A stretch of DNA of 64,000 nt, from contig NZ_FMIQ01000057.1 of the NCBI RefSeq assembly GCF_900095695.1, forward strand, positions 62,001 through 126,000, given 5' to 3'. This document shows, piece after piece, positions 8,684-18,345 of the stretch. The notes under the pieces were generated by a model that made no database searches, was not told the DNA's origin, and worked only from the letters and a program-made list of their open reading frames with translations. The position numbers were made by a program, and so were the translations under genes. Source of the DNA: Hafnia alvei. Its GTDB lineage: Bacteria; Pseudomonadota; Gammaproteobacteria; Enterobacterales; Enterobacteriaceae. Position 1 is the first letter of the stretch. Each line of letters opens with the position of its first letter.

Positions 8684-10015
8684 ATGAATACGTTTGAAAT
8701 TGAACATTTGGTTGAACAATATCCATTGGTTAAACAGCTGATTAACTTAGATGAAGTTACGTGGTTTAACCCGAACACCACCACGTTGGCGGAGGGGCTT
8801 CCTTACGTTGGTTTGACGCAGGATGACGTTACGCAGGCGGAGGCGCGCCTTCAGCGATTTGCCCCTTACCTTTGCTTAGCGTTCCCAGAAACGCAAAAAA
8901 CGCACGGTATTATTGAGTCTGAAGTTGTTGCGATTCCTGAGATGCAGGCTGCGCTGGAACAGCGCCATCAGCAAAAAATTGCTGGCCAACTGATGCTGAA
9001 AAAAGACAGTCATTTGCCTATCTCTGGGTCGATCAAAGCACGTGGTGGGATTTATGAAGTGCTTACCCACGCTGAAAAACTGGCCATTGAAGCGGGAATG
9101 CTGTCAGAAGAAGATGACTATAGCGTTCTGTACTCTGATAAGTTTCGCCAATTCTTTAGCCAATACAGCATTGCGGTGGGCTCTACCGGTAATCTAGGCA
9201 TGTCGATCGGCATTATGAGCGCCAAACTTGGCTTCAGCGTTAGTGTGCATATGTCTGCTGATGCGCGGGCGTGGAAAAAGCAAAAACTGCGTGAGCACGG
9301 CGTGAATGTGGTGGAGTATGCGCAGGATTATGGCGTGGCTGTTGCTCAAGGACGCAAAGAGGCGGAATCAGATCCCCATTGTTTCTTTATTGATGACGAA
9401 AATTCACGCACGCTATTTTTAGGTTATGCCGTTGCCGGTGGGCGTTTACGCCAACAGTTTAGCCAAATGAATATTCACGTTGATGCCGAACATCCGCTGT
9501 TTGTTTATCTGCCGTGCGGCGTGGGTGGTGGCCCCGGCGGAGTCGCATTTGGCCTGAAATTAGCCTTTGGCGACAACGTACATTGCTTCTTTGCGGAGCC
9601 CACTCATTCACCGTGCATGCTTCTGGGTATTCATACGGGTCTGCATGATGAAATTTCAGTTCAGGATATTGGGATCGACAATATCACCGCAGCCGATGGT
9701 TTAGCCGTTGGCCGTGCATCCGGCTTTGTTGGGCGAGCGATGGAGCGCCTGCTTGATGGTTTATATACCTTAAGCGATCAGGAAATGTATAACCTGTTAG
9801 GGCTTCTAAACCAGCAGCAAGGTATTCAGCTAGAACCTTCGGCGCTGGCGGGAATGCCGGGAGCCGCACGAGTCTGTGGGGATACTCAATATTTACAGAG
9901 CCACGGATTAGACGCACAGAAAATGCAAAATGCGACTCACTTGGTATGGGCAACGGGTGGAGGCATGGTGCCAGCAGATGAGATGGCGAAATATCTTGCT
10001 GCGGCGAAAGTCTAG
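8684..10015 (+). CDS. dsdA: D-serine ammonia-lyase DsdA
   Basis: A 443-residue PLP enzyme that deaminates D-serine to pyruvate and ammonia, used both for catabolism and to detoxify D-serine. The PLP lysine is K118 in SGSIKARGG. The substrate loop [11 protein letters not shown] and the phosphate-binding [10 protein letters not shown] are intact. Length matches the E. coli enzyme (442). It is the last gene of the dsdXA operon and ends in a terminator. Presence of a full dsd locus suggests exposure to host or food D-serine; that is inference. Confidence 0.97.
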   Translation: MNTFEIEHLVEQYPLVKQLINLDEVTWFNPNTTTLAEGLPYVGLTQDDVTQAEARLQRFAPYLCLAFPETQKTHGIIESEVVAIPEMQAALEQRHQQKIAGQLMLKKDSHLPISGSIKARGGIYEVLTHAEKLAIEAGMLSEEDDYSVLYSDKFRQFFSQYSIAVGSTGNLGMSIGIMSAKLGFSVSVHMSADARAWKKQKLREHGVNVVEYAQDYGVAVAQGRKEAESDPHCFFIDDENSRTLFLGYAVAGGRLRQQFSQMNIHVDAEHPLFVYLPCGVGGGPGGVAFGLKLAFGDNVHCFFAEPTHSPCMLLGIHTGLHDEISVQDIGIDNITAADGLAVGRASGFVGRAMERLLDGLYTLSDQEMYNLLGLLNQQQGIQLEPSALAGMPGAARVCGDTQYLQSHGLDAQKMQNATHLVWATGGGMVPADEMAKYLAAAKV

Positions 10016-10036
10016 TTTCTCGCGTGATAAATAGGC

Positions 10037-10062
10037 GAACGGGGCGAATGGCCCCGTTTCTA
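10037..10062 (+). terminator. dsdA terminator
   Basis: Stem AACGGGGC / GCCCCGTT with a five-base loop followed by TTCTATATTT. The T-run is imperfect, but position and stem strength fit an intrinsic terminator. Confidence 0.75.
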
Positions 10063-10089
10063 TATTTATCTGGCGATTATCAGCTGATC

Positions 10090-10716
10090 TTACAAATACA
10101 ACGAACGCACAATCAGGAAATGACCGGCAAAATAGCTGGCGGCGATAATGGCGTCAGCGGCACGGAACGTGAATCGGTAGCGGTTAACCAGCCATACCAC
10201 GTTAGACAGCAGCAACAGCGATGCTCCCACCAACAGTGAGAAACCAAAATCGGTGCCGCGTGCAAAGTATTGATCGCCTGCCATCCATACCATCAACAGC
10301 GTCATCGCAATATAGGTCACCACCGGCCAGCGCATATCTTCTAAGCGCGTCCAAATGGTTGCGATCAGAATAATTCCGATAACGATTAACACAGCCAGCA
10401 TGGGCAGATAAAACGATACCGTTAAGGCACTGGCGAAGCTGATGGTGTACAGAAGGTGTGATAAGAAAAACGCACCGATGGCGTACAGCATGCGCTCGCG
10501 TGGCAATAATAACAGGGCATCGGCGGCAAGCGTGGCGAGCAGGCCAAGTAGAATTAGATAGCCGCTGGCCTGAATATTGGGTGCGCTCCATGCCAGCAAA
10601 AGCAGCAACAGCATGGTGACGGGTTTGAAGACCCAACGTTGCCAGCGCGGGCCACGATAGCTGGCATCAACAAATAGCCAACCAGAAAATAAGACTGCAA
10701 GAAAAGCCCAACTCAT
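10090..10716 (-). CDS. yhhN: YhhN, lysoplasmalogenase-like membrane protein
   Basis: A 208-residue inner-membrane protein of the YhhN/TMEM86 family with about eight hydrophobic segments. Motifs shared with E. coli YhhN are [17 protein letters not shown] near the start, [15 protein letters not shown] in the middle and [14 protein letters not shown] at the end. Eukaryotic TMEM86B is a lysoplasmalogenase; the bacterial role is not established. Two adjacent ATG codons exist (10719 and 10716); the second is six bases from AGGA and is preferred. In E. coli yhhN also neighbours yhhM, yhhL and rsmD, so this begins a conserved block. Confidence 0.9.
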   Translation of the reverse strand: MSWAFLAVLFSGWLFVDASYRGPRWQRWVFKPVTMLLLLLLAWSAPNIQASGYLILLGLLATLAADALLLLPRERMLYAIGAFFLSHLLYTISFASALTVSFYLPMLAVLIVIGIILIATIWTRLEDMRWPVVTYIAMTLLMVWMAGDQYFARGTDFGFSLLVGASLLLLSNVVWLVNRYRFTFRAADAIIAASYFAGHFLIVRSLYL

Positions 10717-10996
10717 CATTTATCCTTTTTTAATTAGCAGGTTAATTTTCTGATTCTTATGATGCTAACGTTGCATCAAGAATAAGAATAAATAGATAGT
10801 CACTTATCTTCTGAGTGTAGGGGATCACGGCTGGCGACGACAATGACTTTACCTGCTATCGGTGCGGATGAAGTGTAAACAACTTCATGTTATGTTAACC
10901 CGCTGTATCCATAGCGCATATGCTGCCGAGCAGGCGTTGTGGTAGCGAAAAGGTTATTGAATTGAAAATTGCCCATTGGCAGTGATGAGGAACGTC
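10717..10996. other. Divergent spacer yhhN / DUF1820 gene
   Basis: A spacer of about 280 bp with no gene visible. It should carry promoters for both flanking genes; I could not assign motifs. Confidence 0.5.
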
Positions 10997-11317
10997 ATGT
11001 CTGGTCAAGCGCCTCTATACCGAATTCAGTTTATGAACAACGGCAAAAACTATCAGATTTACGTGCGTGAAATGGTGCAAAGCAATCTGTTTGGTTTTCT
11101 CGAAATCGCCGATTTTGTTTTTGATACCCAAAGCGCCGTGCTGGTCGATCCCTCAGAGGAGAAGTTGAAGAACGAATTCTCTGGCGTAGAGCGCAGCTAT
11201 ATTCCTATTCAGGCCGTTATTCGCATTGATGCCGTTACCGAACGCGGCAGTGCGCGGATCTCTGATTTAGGCAATAATGTCACCGCTTTCCCTTATCTTC
11301 CCGGCAAAAAACCATGA
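10997..11317 (+). CDS. DUF1820 family protein
   Basis: A 106-residue soluble protein beginning MSGQAPLYRIQFMNNGKNYQIYVREM, which I recognise as the DUF1820 family of gammaproteobacteria; its function is unknown. It is rich in beta-type sequence with no signal peptide or membrane segment. The start at 10997 follows GAGG by six bases; an ATG at 10976 is in frame but lacks a site. Its stop overlaps the ATG of yhhM (ATGA), so the two are translationally coupled. E. coli K-12 has no gene I know of at this place. Confidence 0.8.
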   Translation: MSGQAPLYRIQFMNNGKNYQIYVREMVQSNLFGFLEIADFVFDTQSAVLVDPSEEKLKNEFSGVERSYIPIQAVIRIDAVTERGSARISDLGNNVTAFPYLPGKKP

Positions 11318-11673
11318 GTAAGCCACCGCTGATATTTGTCGTGATCGTTGCTGTTATTGTGGTATTTGCTGCCCAACGTTTCATGCAGCAACGCCGTCAA
11401 AATGCGATTAACGATGCCGCACCGTTAAGCACTCAACAGGTTGAAGTGAGCGCTAAGCGTGAGTTTCCTGCGCCCAATCGGCGTTCACGCCAGCGTGAAG
11501 TGATCGCGGGGGAAGACATGCGGTATGAGGTTTATTTCCAGCCGATAATGGGGGGAAGTGAGCTGAAATTTGTCGTACCTGAAAAAACCTATCACCAGAT
11601 AGATAAAGGTGCGCGTGGTACGCTCAGCACGCAGGGCACGCGCTTCGTGAGCTTTGAACCACAGGCGCAATAG
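11314..11673 (+). CDS. yhhM: YhhM, DUF2500 family membrane-anchored protein
   Basis: A 119-residue protein with one N-terminal membrane helix (PPLIFVVIVAVIVVFAAQRF) and a soluble C-terminal domain, matching E. coli YhhM (DUF2500, 119 residues). Typical family positions include VSAKRE near residue 50 and the YEVYFQP / ELKFVVPEKTY region. Function is unknown. It overlaps the DUF1820 gene by four bases and is convergent with yhhL, with a hairpin between them. Synteny with yhhL and rsmD supports the identity. Confidence 0.88.
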   Translation: MSKPPLIFVVIVAVIVVFAAQRFMQQRRQNAINDAAPLSTQQVEVSAKREFPAPNRRSRQREVIAGEDMRYEVYFQPIMGGSELKFVVPEKTYHQIDKGARGTLSTQGTRFVSFEPQAQ

Positions 11674-11678
11674 CCAAA

Positions 11679-11696
11679 CCTCCCCTGTTGGGGAGG
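11679..11696. terminator. GC hairpin between convergent yhhM and yhhL
   Basis: CCTCCCC-TGTT-GGGGAGG, a perfect 7-bp stem with a four-base loop between two convergent genes. There is no T-run, so it may act as a bidirectional transcript stabiliser or weak terminator. It resembles the CCTCCCC/GGGGAGG hairpins at 29317, 34846 and 55702. Confidence 0.65.
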
Positions 11697-11712
11697 ACTC
11701 TCCAGCCATTCG

Positions 11713-11985
11713 TTATTTCTTCGGCGGAGTATTCTTTTTCTGCCAAGCCAGCAGCTCAAAAACGCCAAACAGGAAAATCCGTACTTCCTGCCATTTGCCG
11801 ATCTTCGGCTGGTCTTTGGTTAACGTAGTTTTCAGCATCGTGACCTGTAAACCGTGCATCAACACCATAAACACCAGCGCCACGTTCATAAAGATATTCA
11901 GCGGGCGGGTGTAAGGATGGATGATGTTGACCAGCATAAATCCCCACACGCACAGCATGAGTAAGCGGCCAATATTAATTCCCAT
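11713..11985 (-). CDS. yhhL: YhhL, DUF1145 family membrane protein
   Basis: A 90-residue small inner-membrane protein of the DUF1145 family, almost the same length as E. coli YhhL (89). It has two to three hydrophobic helices and the family stretch MLVNIIHPYTRPLNIFMNVALVFM, then HGLQ and a lysine-rich tail. Function is unknown. The gene lies 15 bases downstream of rsmD on the same strand, so both probably share a transcript. Confidence 0.9.
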   Translation of the reverse strand: MGINIGRLLMLCVWGFMLVNIIHPYTRPLNIFMNVALVFMVLMHGLQVTMLKTTLTKDQPKIGKWQEVRIFLFGVFELLAWQKKNTPPKK

Positions 11986-12000
11986 TATGATTTCCTCGAA

Positions 12001-12582
12001 TTATGACGCGCTGCGCGTATATAAACGATAAGCGACCTGACCCGCCACTTTTTCGCGGTGCAATGCCCAGTTTGCAGGGACGTCTGCAGCTGCACTTTCC
12101 GCTTCGGCCTCAACGTAAATAAAGGCTTCATCCGCGAGCCAGCCATGCGTTTCTAGCAGCGTAATCGTTTCTGCCAATAGCCCTTTTCTAAAGGGAGGAT
12201 CGAGAAAAACCACCTGATAGGGTGTACCCGGCTGTGATAGCCATTTTAGCGCATCGGTGTTTTGCACCGTGATTTTATCGGTATCAATCAGCGCGACATT
12301 TTTTTTGAGCTGGGCAGCAACCGTGCGGTCGGCTTCAAGCAGCGTAGCGTGCTCGGCATAGCGAGAAACGGCTTCAAAGCCCAAAGCACCGCTGCCGGCA
12401 AAACAATCGAGACAGCGAGCACCATTCAGCTCGGGAGTCAGCCAGTTAAACAGCGTTTCACGCACGCGATCCGTGGTGGGGCGCAGGCCGGGGCTATCTG
12501 GGACGGGAAGTTTTCGGCCACGCCATAGGCCGCCAATGATGCGGATTTGTCCGCTGGATTGGGATGCAGGTTTTTTTGCCAT
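12001..12582 (-). CDS. rsmD: RsmD, 16S rRNA (guanine966-N2)-methyltransferase
   Basis: A 193-residue SAM-dependent methyltransferase that modifies G966 of 16S rRNA during 30S assembly. Motifs are SGQIRIIGGxWRGRKLPV at the start, LRPTTDRVRETLFNWL, the SAM-binding DCFAGSGALGFEA and the catalytic DPPF. The start is uncertain: M at 12582 gives the usual length, M at 12627 or TTG at 12657 would add 15 or 25 residues, and none has a strong ribosome site. It is divergent from ftsY, as in E. coli. Confidence 0.93.
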   Translation of the reverse strand: MAKKPASQSSGQIRIIGGLWRGRKLPVPDSPGLRPTTDRVRETLFNWLTPELNGARCLDCFAGSGALGFEAVSRYAEHATLLEADRTVAAQLKKNVALIDTDKITVQNTDALKWLSQPGTPYQVVFLDPPFRKGLLAETITLLETHGWLADEAFIYVEAEAESAAADVPANWALHREKVAGQVAYRLYTRSAS

Positions 12583-12790
12583 GAATGCGGTATTTTTTGT
12601 TTGGGTTGCTGTATTAGACGGTGCCATAACAGGCCAATCTTCATTGTTGCCGTGCAAGGTAACCGTTTATTGATGGAAATGCCACTTGAAACCCATCCGC
12701 ATGCATGTTGCGATAAGGGGTTAAGTGATAAACTTGTTCAATTGTAGTTTATCAACAATTTTGAATTTCAGGCGGGAGAGTCGTCGCACT

Positions 12791-14671
12791 ATGGCAAAAG
12801 ATAAAAAACGTGGTTTTTTCTCCTGGTTAGGGTTTGGGCGTCAGGAAGAGCAGCCGGAAAAGGCGCAAGAAGACGAACAACAAACGCCACCAGTGGTAGA
12901 AGAAACAGAACAACATCAAGCTGATGCGCCATTAGAGCAGACAACTACGTCAGAATCGCTGGATGACAAACTGCCTGAGCGTGAATCTGACTATGCGGCT
13001 TCCGTGGAGACTCCCGGCGAATGGGATGCCACCGTTGCACCAGAACATGCCGCTGAAAATCTGCCGTTGGCGGAGCAGCATGCCCAGCGTGAAGCGCCAG
13101 CCAAAGTATTGGCTGATGAACTGGTTGAAACGACGGAGCATTTAGCGTCAAGCCACGAGCATCGTCCCGATGCGCAAGGTGCTGAGGTTTTTGCTGAGCA
13201 AATTGTAGAGCTTACTCAGGCGCATCACGAAGAAGCACCTGCGCTGGAAGCTATCGCTGAACCGGAACAGATCGAACCTGAGCACACGCCAGTTTCCGCT
13301 CAGACAACCGCTGAAAATATTATTCATGCCAGTGAACCACTGGTGAACAAGCACGATAATCACCACGGCGGTGAGCATCTCGAACATGATGCGGAAGTGT
13401 TTGCCGAACAAGTGATTACGCTGACTGAAGCGGCACATCCGCATGTTCATCAAGAACCGGTTATTGATGAGCCGTACATCGAAGAGCTGGTTGAGCAGGA
13501 AATCGCTGAGGATGATGCGATTAAACATGAGCCAGTGGTGGGGGAATCCGTTTCCGAGCCTGAGCCTGAAGCCATCGACGTAATCGCTGAGATTGCGCGC
13601 TCAGAAGAAGTTGTCGATCTGGATACCGACGTCGTTGATGAAGCTGATACTGACGAATCAGACGTTGATGAAACTGATGAGGATGAATCTCAAGCTGACG
13701 CGCAACCAGAAGCTGCGGCAGTGGTTCAGCACGAACAGGAACGCCCAACGAAAGAGGGGTTCTTTGCTCGACTTAAGCGCAGCCTGCTGAAAACCAAACA
13801 AAATCTGGGTTCCGGATTTTTCGGCTTGTTCCGTGGTAAGAAAATCGACGACGATCTGTTTGAAGAGCTGGAAGAACAGTTGCTGATTGCCGACGTTGGC
13901 GTTGAAACCACCAATAAAATTATCAAATCTCTGACTGAACATGCTAGCCGCAAAGAGCTCAAAGATGCTGAGTCGCTGTATGGCAAACTGAAAGAAGAGA
14001 TGGGTGAGATTCTAAGCACCGTTGATAAACCGCTAGACGTCAGCGGCCATACGCCGTTTGTTATCTTGATGGTTGGCGTTAACGGCGTGGGCAAAACCAC
14101 CACGATTGGTAAGCTGGCTCGCCAGTTCCAAGCCGAAGGCAAATCTGTGATGCTCGCGGCGGGCGATACCTTCCGTGCGGCGGCGGTTGAACAGCTGCAG
14201 GTTTGGGGTGAGCGAAACAATATTCCCGTGGTTGCACAGCATACCGGTGCCGATTCTGCTTCCGTCATCTTTGATGCGATTCAAGCCGCCAAAGCACGTA
14301 ATATCGACGTGTTACTGGCAGATACCGCAGGACGCTTGCAGAACAAATCGCACTTGATGGAAGAGCTGAAGAAAATCGTTCGCGTAATGAAAAAGTTGGA
14401 CGAAGATGCGCCACATGAGGTTATGCTGACGATTGATGCTAGCACCGGACAAAACGCCGTGAGTCAGGCAAAACTGTTTAACGAAGCGGTCGGCCTGACC
14501 GGTATTACATTAACCAAGCTGGATGGCACCGCTAAAGGCGGGGTGATCTTCGCCGTGGCCGATCAGTTTGGCATTCCGATCCGCTATATCGGGGTTGGTG
14601 AAGGTATCGAAGATTTACGGCCATTCAAGGCCGACGATTTTATTGAGGCACTTTTTGCCCGTGAGGATTAA
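12791..14671 (+). CDS. ftsY: FtsY, signal recognition particle receptor
   Basis: A 626-residue SRP receptor that docks ribosome-SRP complexes at the inner membrane. The order is: basic N-terminal tip MAKDKKRGFFSWLGFG; a very long acidic A-domain (about residues 20-320); then the NG domain from about 325, with G1 GVNGVGKTTTIGKLA, DTFRAAAVEQL, DTAGR and TKLDGTAKGG. The NG part is normal. The A-domain is about 130 residues longer than in the 497-residue E. coli protein, His- and Glu-rich, and holds three copies of an AEVFAEQ-type motif (residues 104, 131 and 201). The start at 12791 matches the conserved N-terminus. ftsE begins six bases later. Confidence 0.97.
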   Translation: MAKDKKRGFFSWLGFGRQEEQPEKAQEDEQQTPPVVEETEQHQADAPLEQTTTSESLDDKLPERESDYAASVETPGEWDATVAPEHAAENLPLAEQHAQREAPAKVLADELVETTEHLASSHEHRPDAQGAEVFAEQIVELTQAHHEEAPALEAIAEPEQIEPEHTPVSAQTTAENIIHASEPLVNKHDNHHGGEHLEHDAEVFAEQVITLTEAAHPHVHQEPVIDEPYIEELVEQEIAEDDAIKHEPVVGESVSEPEPEAIDVIAEIARSEEVVDLDTDVVDEADTDESDVDETDEDESQADAQPEAAAVVQHEQERPTKEGFFARLKRSLLKTKQNLGSGFFGLFRGKKIDDDLFEELEEQLLIADVGVETTNKIIKSLTEHASRKELKDAESLYGKLKEEMGEILSTVDKPLDVSGHTPFVILMVGVNGVGKTTTIGKLARQFQAEGKSVMLAAGDTFRAAAVEQLQVWGERNNIPVVAQHTGADSASVIFDAIQAAKARNIDVLLADTAGRLQNKSHLMEELKKIVRVMKKLDEDAPHEVMLTIDASTGQNAVSQAKLFNEAVGLTGITLTKLDGTAKGGVIFAVADQFGIPIRYIGVGEGIEDLRPFKADDFIEALFARED

Positions 14672-14676
14672 TACGG

Positions 14677-15345
14677 ATGATTCGCTTCGAACAGGTCAGT
14701 AAAGCGTATCTGGGCGGGCGTCAGGCTCTGCAAGGCGTAGATTTTCATCTACGTCAGGGCGAGATGGCGTTTCTCACCGGTCACTCAGGCGCAGGGAAAA
14801 GTACCCTGCTTAAACTGATATGTGGCATTGAGCGCCCAAGCGCAGGACATATTCTTTTTGGTGGTCATGACATCAGCCGCTTACGCAACTCAGAAGTTCC
14901 GTTTTTGCGTCGCCAGATTGGCATGATTTTCCAAGACCACCATCTGTTGATGGATCGAACGGTATACGACAACGTGTCGATGCCGCTGATTATTTCAGGT
15001 GCCAGCAGCGAAGATATCCGTCGCCGTGTCTCTGCGGCGCTGGATAAAGTGGGGTTATTGGACAAAGCCAAAAACTTCCCGATCCAGCTTTCCGGCGGTG
15101 AACAGCAGCGCGTTGGGATCGCCCGTGCGGTGGTTAACAAGCCTGCCGTGCTATTAGCGGATGAGCCAACCGGTAACTTGGATGAGGCGCTGTCAGAAGG
15201 TATTTTGCGCCTGTTCGAAGAGTTCAACCGTGTGGGCGTTACGGTGCTGATGGCAACCCATGATATGGGACTGATTGCGCGCCGTCGCTACCGTATGCTG
15301 ACGCTCAGTCAGGGACGTATGGACGGAGGTATTTCGCATGGCTAA
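14677..15345 (+). CDS. ftsE: FtsE, cell-division ABC ATPase
   Basis: A 222-residue ABC ATPase that with FtsX regulates septal peptidoglycan hydrolases through EnvC at the division ring. Walker A is GHSGAGKST, the signature LSGGEQQRV and Walker [12 protein letters not shown], followed by the switch histidine in MATHD. The length equals E. coli FtsE. It lies between ftsY and ftsX in a tight operon; its last eight bases overlap the start of ftsX, indicating coupled translation. Confidence 0.97.
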   Translation: MIRFEQVSKAYLGGRQALQGVDFHLRQGEMAFLTGHSGAGKSTLLKLICGIERPSAGHILFGGHDISRLRNSEVPFLRRQIGMIFQDHHLLMDRTVYDNVSMPLIISGASSEDIRRRVSAALDKVGLLDKAKNFPIQLSGGEQQRVGIARAVVNKPAVLLADEPTGNLDEALSEGILRLFEEFNRVGVTVLMATHDMGLIARRRYRMLTLSQGRMDGGISHG

Positions 15346-16315
15346 GGCTCCAAATCGTTCGGCCTCGCGCGCGAAAATGCCGGATAAAGCTAAGGCGCTG
15401 CGTGGCGGCTGGCGTGAACAGTGGCGCTATGCATGGGTTAACACGCTGGCTGATATGATGCGCCAGCCATTGGCGACCCTGCTTACGGTGATGGTCATTG
15501 CTATTTCACTGACCCTGCCCAGCGTATGCTATCTGGTCTACAAAAACGTCAGCGAAGCGGCTTCACAGTGGTATCCAACGCCGCAGTTAACGGTTTATCT
15601 GGATAAGGCGCTGGATGACGACGCTGCCGAGCAAGTGATGACGGTGCTGAAAGGCGAAGAGGGCGTGGATAAAGTTAACTACCTCTCGCGAGAAGAAGCG
15701 CTGGGCGAATTCCGCAACTGGTCAGGCTTTGGCGGTGCGCTTGATATGCTGGAAGAGAACCCGCTTCCTGCAGTGGCCATTATTACGCCAAAAATGAATT
15801 TCGAAAGTAGTGATACCCTTAACACCCTGCGCGATCGCGTAGCGGCCGTGAAAGGGGTTGATGAAGTTCGCATGGACGACAGCTGGTTTGCGCGTTTGGC
15901 TGCGTTAACCGGGCTGGTCGGACAGGTCGCGGCGATGATTGGTATTTTGATGATTGTGGCCGTGTTCTTGGTGATTGGTAACAGCGTGCGTCTGAGCATA
16001 TTCAGCCGTCGCGACACCATCAACGTGATGAAGCTGATTGGAGCGACCGACGGATTTATTCTTCGGCCATTCCTTAATGGCGGTGCGCTGTTAGGCTTTA
16101 GTGGCGCAGTTCTATCGCTAATTTTGTCTCAGGCGATGGTATGGCAGCTGGGTTCCGCGGTTGCCAAAGTGGCCTCGGTATTTGGCACCACGTTTGTGCT
16201 ACATGGCTTAGGCTGGGATGAGTGCCTATTGTTGGTGCTGGTCTCCGCCATGATTGGCTGGATTGCCGCGTGGCTGGCCACCGTTCAACATTTACGCCGA
16301 TTTACACCACAATAG
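15338..16315 (+). CDS. ftsX: FtsX, cell-division membrane subunit
   Basis: A 325-residue inner-membrane partner of FtsE. A basic cytoplasmic N-terminus of about 40 residues is followed by the first membrane helix ([20 protein letters not shown]), a periplasmic loop that binds EnvC in the family, and three C-terminal helices. The conserved [28 protein letters not shown] region contacts FtsE. It is somewhat shorter than the 352-residue E. coli protein, mainly in the N-terminal tail. It ends the ftsYEX operon. Confidence 0.96.
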   Translation: MAKAPNRSASRAKMPDKAKALRGGWREQWRYAWVNTLADMMRQPLATLLTVMVIAISLTLPSVCYLVYKNVSEAASQWYPTPQLTVYLDKALDDDAAEQVMTVLKGEEGVDKVNYLSREEALGEFRNWSGFGGALDMLEENPLPAVAIITPKMNFESSDTLNTLRDRVAAVKGVDEVRMDDSWFARLAALTGLVGQVAAMIGILMIVAVFLVIGNSVRLSIFSRRDTINVMKLIGATDGFILRPFLNGGALLGFSGAVLSLILSQAMVWQLGSAVAKVASVFGTTFVLHGLGWDECLLLVLVSAMIGWIAAWLATVQHLRRFTPQ

Positions 16316-16593
16316 TGAAATAGTGTTATACTCTTCCCTCGTTGAGTTGCTGACGGGGGAAGAGCCATTTTGGTTAAACCCGATACCGGTTCTCCATCCT
16401 ATACTCCCCCCATCACATTCCCAATGAGTTCATGTCTGTTGTAGAATTGTGCTAAATTTATGCACGCAACATTGAACTTGTGGGATAACTCACGGTCAAA
16501 TTTTGCAGAATCGTGTTAGTGTCCGCGCTGTTATATCGTTAGAATTGCTACGGCGTTACTAGTACGGCTGGATTGAATATTGAGAGGGTTTGA
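16316..16593 (+). promoter_or_regulatory. rpoH promoter region and leader
   Basis: A gene-free leader of 278 bp. It contains the sigma-E type promoter listed separately and ends in GAGAGGGTTTG before the rpoH ATG, close to the E. coli leader. In the known system the 5' part of the rpoH mRNA is also a thermosensor that hides the ribosome site at low temperature; I did not fold it here. Confidence 0.7.
16474..16500 (+). promoter_or_regulatory. Sigma-E type promoter of rpoH
   Basis: GAACTT at 16474-16479, a 16-base spacer and TCAAA at 16496-16500 fit the sigma-E consensus. The E. coli rpoH P3 promoter sits at the same place with the same GAACTTGTGG start. It would raise sigma-32 under extreme heat or envelope stress. 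Confidence 0.78.
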
Positions 16594-17445
16594 ATGACCA
16601 AAGAGATGCAAACTTTAACCTTAGTTCCTCAAGGTAGCTTGGAAGCTTACGTACGTGCGGCCAACACCTATCCGATGCTGACAGCAGAGGAAGAGAAAGA
16701 ACTGGGTGAACGACTGCATTACGAGGGTGACTTGGATGCAGCAAAACAGCTGATTCTGTCGCACCTGCGCTTTGTTGTTCATGTTGCCCGTAACTATGCC
16801 GGCTACGGGTTGCCGCAGGCAGACCTAATTCAGGAAGGTAACATCGGCCTGATGAAAGCTGTGCGTCGTTTTAACCCAGAAATGGGCGTACGACTGGTGT
16901 CCTTTGCGGTTCACTGGATCAAAGCTGAAATTCACGAATATGTGCTGCGTAACTGGCGCATTGTGAAGGTTGCGACCACCAAAGCCCAGCGTAAGCTGTT
17001 CTTCAACCTGCGTAAAACCAAGCAGCGTTTAGGCTGGTTCAATCAGGACGAAGTGGAACTGGTTGCTCGCGAGCTGGGCGTGTCTGAAAAAGACGTGCTG
17101 GAAATGGAATCGCGTATGGCCGCGCAGGACATGGCTTTTGACATGTCTAACGACGACGATGACAGCTCACCTGCTGCGCCAGTGCTGTTCCTACAGGATA
17201 AATCTTCTGATTTCGCCAACGATATTGAAGATGACAACTGGGATAGCCACGCCGCCGACAAACTGAGCTTAGCGATGGAAGGCTTGGATGAGCGTAGCCA
17301 ACACATTATTCGTGCCCGTTGGTTAGACGACGACAACAAAGCAACGCTGCAAGAACTGGCCGATCAATACGGTGTGTCTGCAGAGCGTGTGCGTCAGCTT
17401 GAAAAGAACGCAATGAAAAAACTGCGTGCAGCAATTGAAGCCTAA
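16594..17445 (+). CDS. rpoH: RpoH, heat-shock sigma factor sigma-32
   Basis: A 283-residue sigma-70 family factor directing RNA polymerase to heat-shock promoters. Region 1.2 ([20 protein letters not shown]), region 2 ([40 protein letters not shown]), the RpoH box [15 protein letters not shown], and region 4 with the helix-turn-helix [21 protein letters not shown] are all present. Length is one residue shorter than E. coli. It follows ftsX, has its own promoters and ends at a strong terminator shared with convergent panM. Confidence 0.98.
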   Translation: MTKEMQTLTLVPQGSLEAYVRAANTYPMLTAEEEKELGERLHYEGDLDAAKQLILSHLRFVVHVARNYAGYGLPQADLIQEGNIGLMKAVRRFNPEMGVRLVSFAVHWIKAEIHEYVLRNWRIVKVATTKAQRKLFFNLRKTKQRLGWFNQDEVELVARELGVSEKDVLEMESRMAAQDMAFDMSNDDDDSSPAAPVLFLQDKSSDFANDIEDDNWDSHAADKLSLAMEGLDERSQHIIRARWLDDDNKATLQELADQYGVSAERVRQLEKNAMKKLRAAIEA

Positions 17446-17469
17446 GCTTTAAACGCACGACAGTCTGAC

Positions 17470-17499
17470 AAAAGGCGATGCTTAGCATCGCCTTTTTTA
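17470..17499. terminator. rpoH/panM terminator
   Basis: Stem AAAAGGCGATGC / GCATCGCCTTTT around the three-base loop TTA with T-run; the A-rich left arm lets it serve the convergent panM transcript too. Confidence 0.9.
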
Positions 17500-17514
17500 T
17501 TTGTCATTTTCATC

Positions 17515-17928
17515 CTAACTCTGCCAGCCCTGTTCGCCGTTGCTCAGTTCGCAGAAGTTAAACCCACACGCCTTCATGAAAGCATCCATCTCTGCACGGT
17601 TTTCACTAGGAACCTCGCTCACGGCTAACTGCCAAACGTTGATATCGGGCAACTGACGCAGAGTATCTTCCATCAGATATAAACCTACGCCGCGGCGGCG
17701 GGTTACTTCTCGCACACACAGGTCGTGTAGCGTGGCGAAACCTTTGGGTTTATCGAGAAATACCTTTACGGCGCCTAATAGTCGGTCATTGAAACGGGCG
17801 GCGAATAGGGCATTTCCCGCCTCGAGCCACGCTTGCCATGCCTCTGGCTGCTGCTCTGGCCACACTTTTCCCAAATCACGGATATCATCTGAATTTAATT
17901 CTACTAAGCGTTCAATGGTGAGTTTCAT
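17515..17928 (-). CDS. panM: PanM (PanZ), PanD maturation factor
   Basis: A 137-residue GNAT-fold protein. In the family it binds acetyl-CoA and triggers self-cleavage of PanD (aspartate decarboxylase), linking beta-alanine and CoA supply. The acetyl-CoA loop is RRRGVGLYLME, preceded by LHDLCVREVT; the N-terminus MKLTIERL and the WPEQQPEAWQAWLE segment match PanM. In E. coli panM also lies between liv genes and rpoH. No defect is visible. Confidence 0.92.
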   Translation of the reverse strand: MKLTIERLVELNSDDIRDLGKVWPEQQPEAWQAWLEAGNALFAARFNDRLLGAVKVFLDKPKGFATLHDLCVREVTRRRGVGLYLMEDTLRQLPDINVWQLAVSEVPSENRAEMDAFMKACGFNFCELSNGEQGWQS

Positions 17929-18345
17929 GTTTTATCTTCTGCCAAGAATAATTGCTAAGCATTGTAAATGATCTGCATCCATTGACGGTGTAACTTTTGG
18001 TGTACAAAATCTGAGCGGATTATTTTTATCGATCTGCTATTTTCAGAGTAAAAAATTAGTAAATGAATTGTTTATCAGATGAACGTGCTTATCTCGTGGT
18101 AAATGTTGCCGCATTGCTCCGATTTTTGTGCTGTTTACACCGCTTGTTTCTAGTGTTCTGATTTGATTTACAGAATAAAATCCCTGTTTAATGATATGAA
18201 AAATAAAGTGTTATTAGGAAATATTGCTGCGAAATCACATAATTCATTATTTCTTATGCATAAAAGCATTTCATGTTAATAATATGTTGCGTGATAACAC
18301 ATCAAAGCAAACACAACAAACATAACGACAGGTGGGGATGAGCGG
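17929..18345. other. AT-rich spacer panM-livJ
   Basis: No gene is visible in these 417 bp. The right part carries the livJ leader with the CA-rich segment listed separately. The AT-richness suits an Lrp-type control region, known for liv genes in E. coli, but I could not mark specific Lrp sites. Confidence 0.5.
18303..18326 (+). promoter_or_regulatory. CA-rich leader segment, likely GcvB sRNA target
   Basis: The livJ leader contains AAGCAAACACAACAAACATA just upstream of the ribosome site GGTGGGG. This is complementary to the GU-rich R1 loop of GcvB as I recall it, and livJ/livK are established GcvB targets. Pairing here would block ribosome entry when amino acids are plentiful. Confidence 0.6.

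Noticed and set aside
16316-16593. RNA thermometer in the rpoH leader
   Set aside because: Likely from the family, but I could not demonstrate the fold from the sequence by eye.
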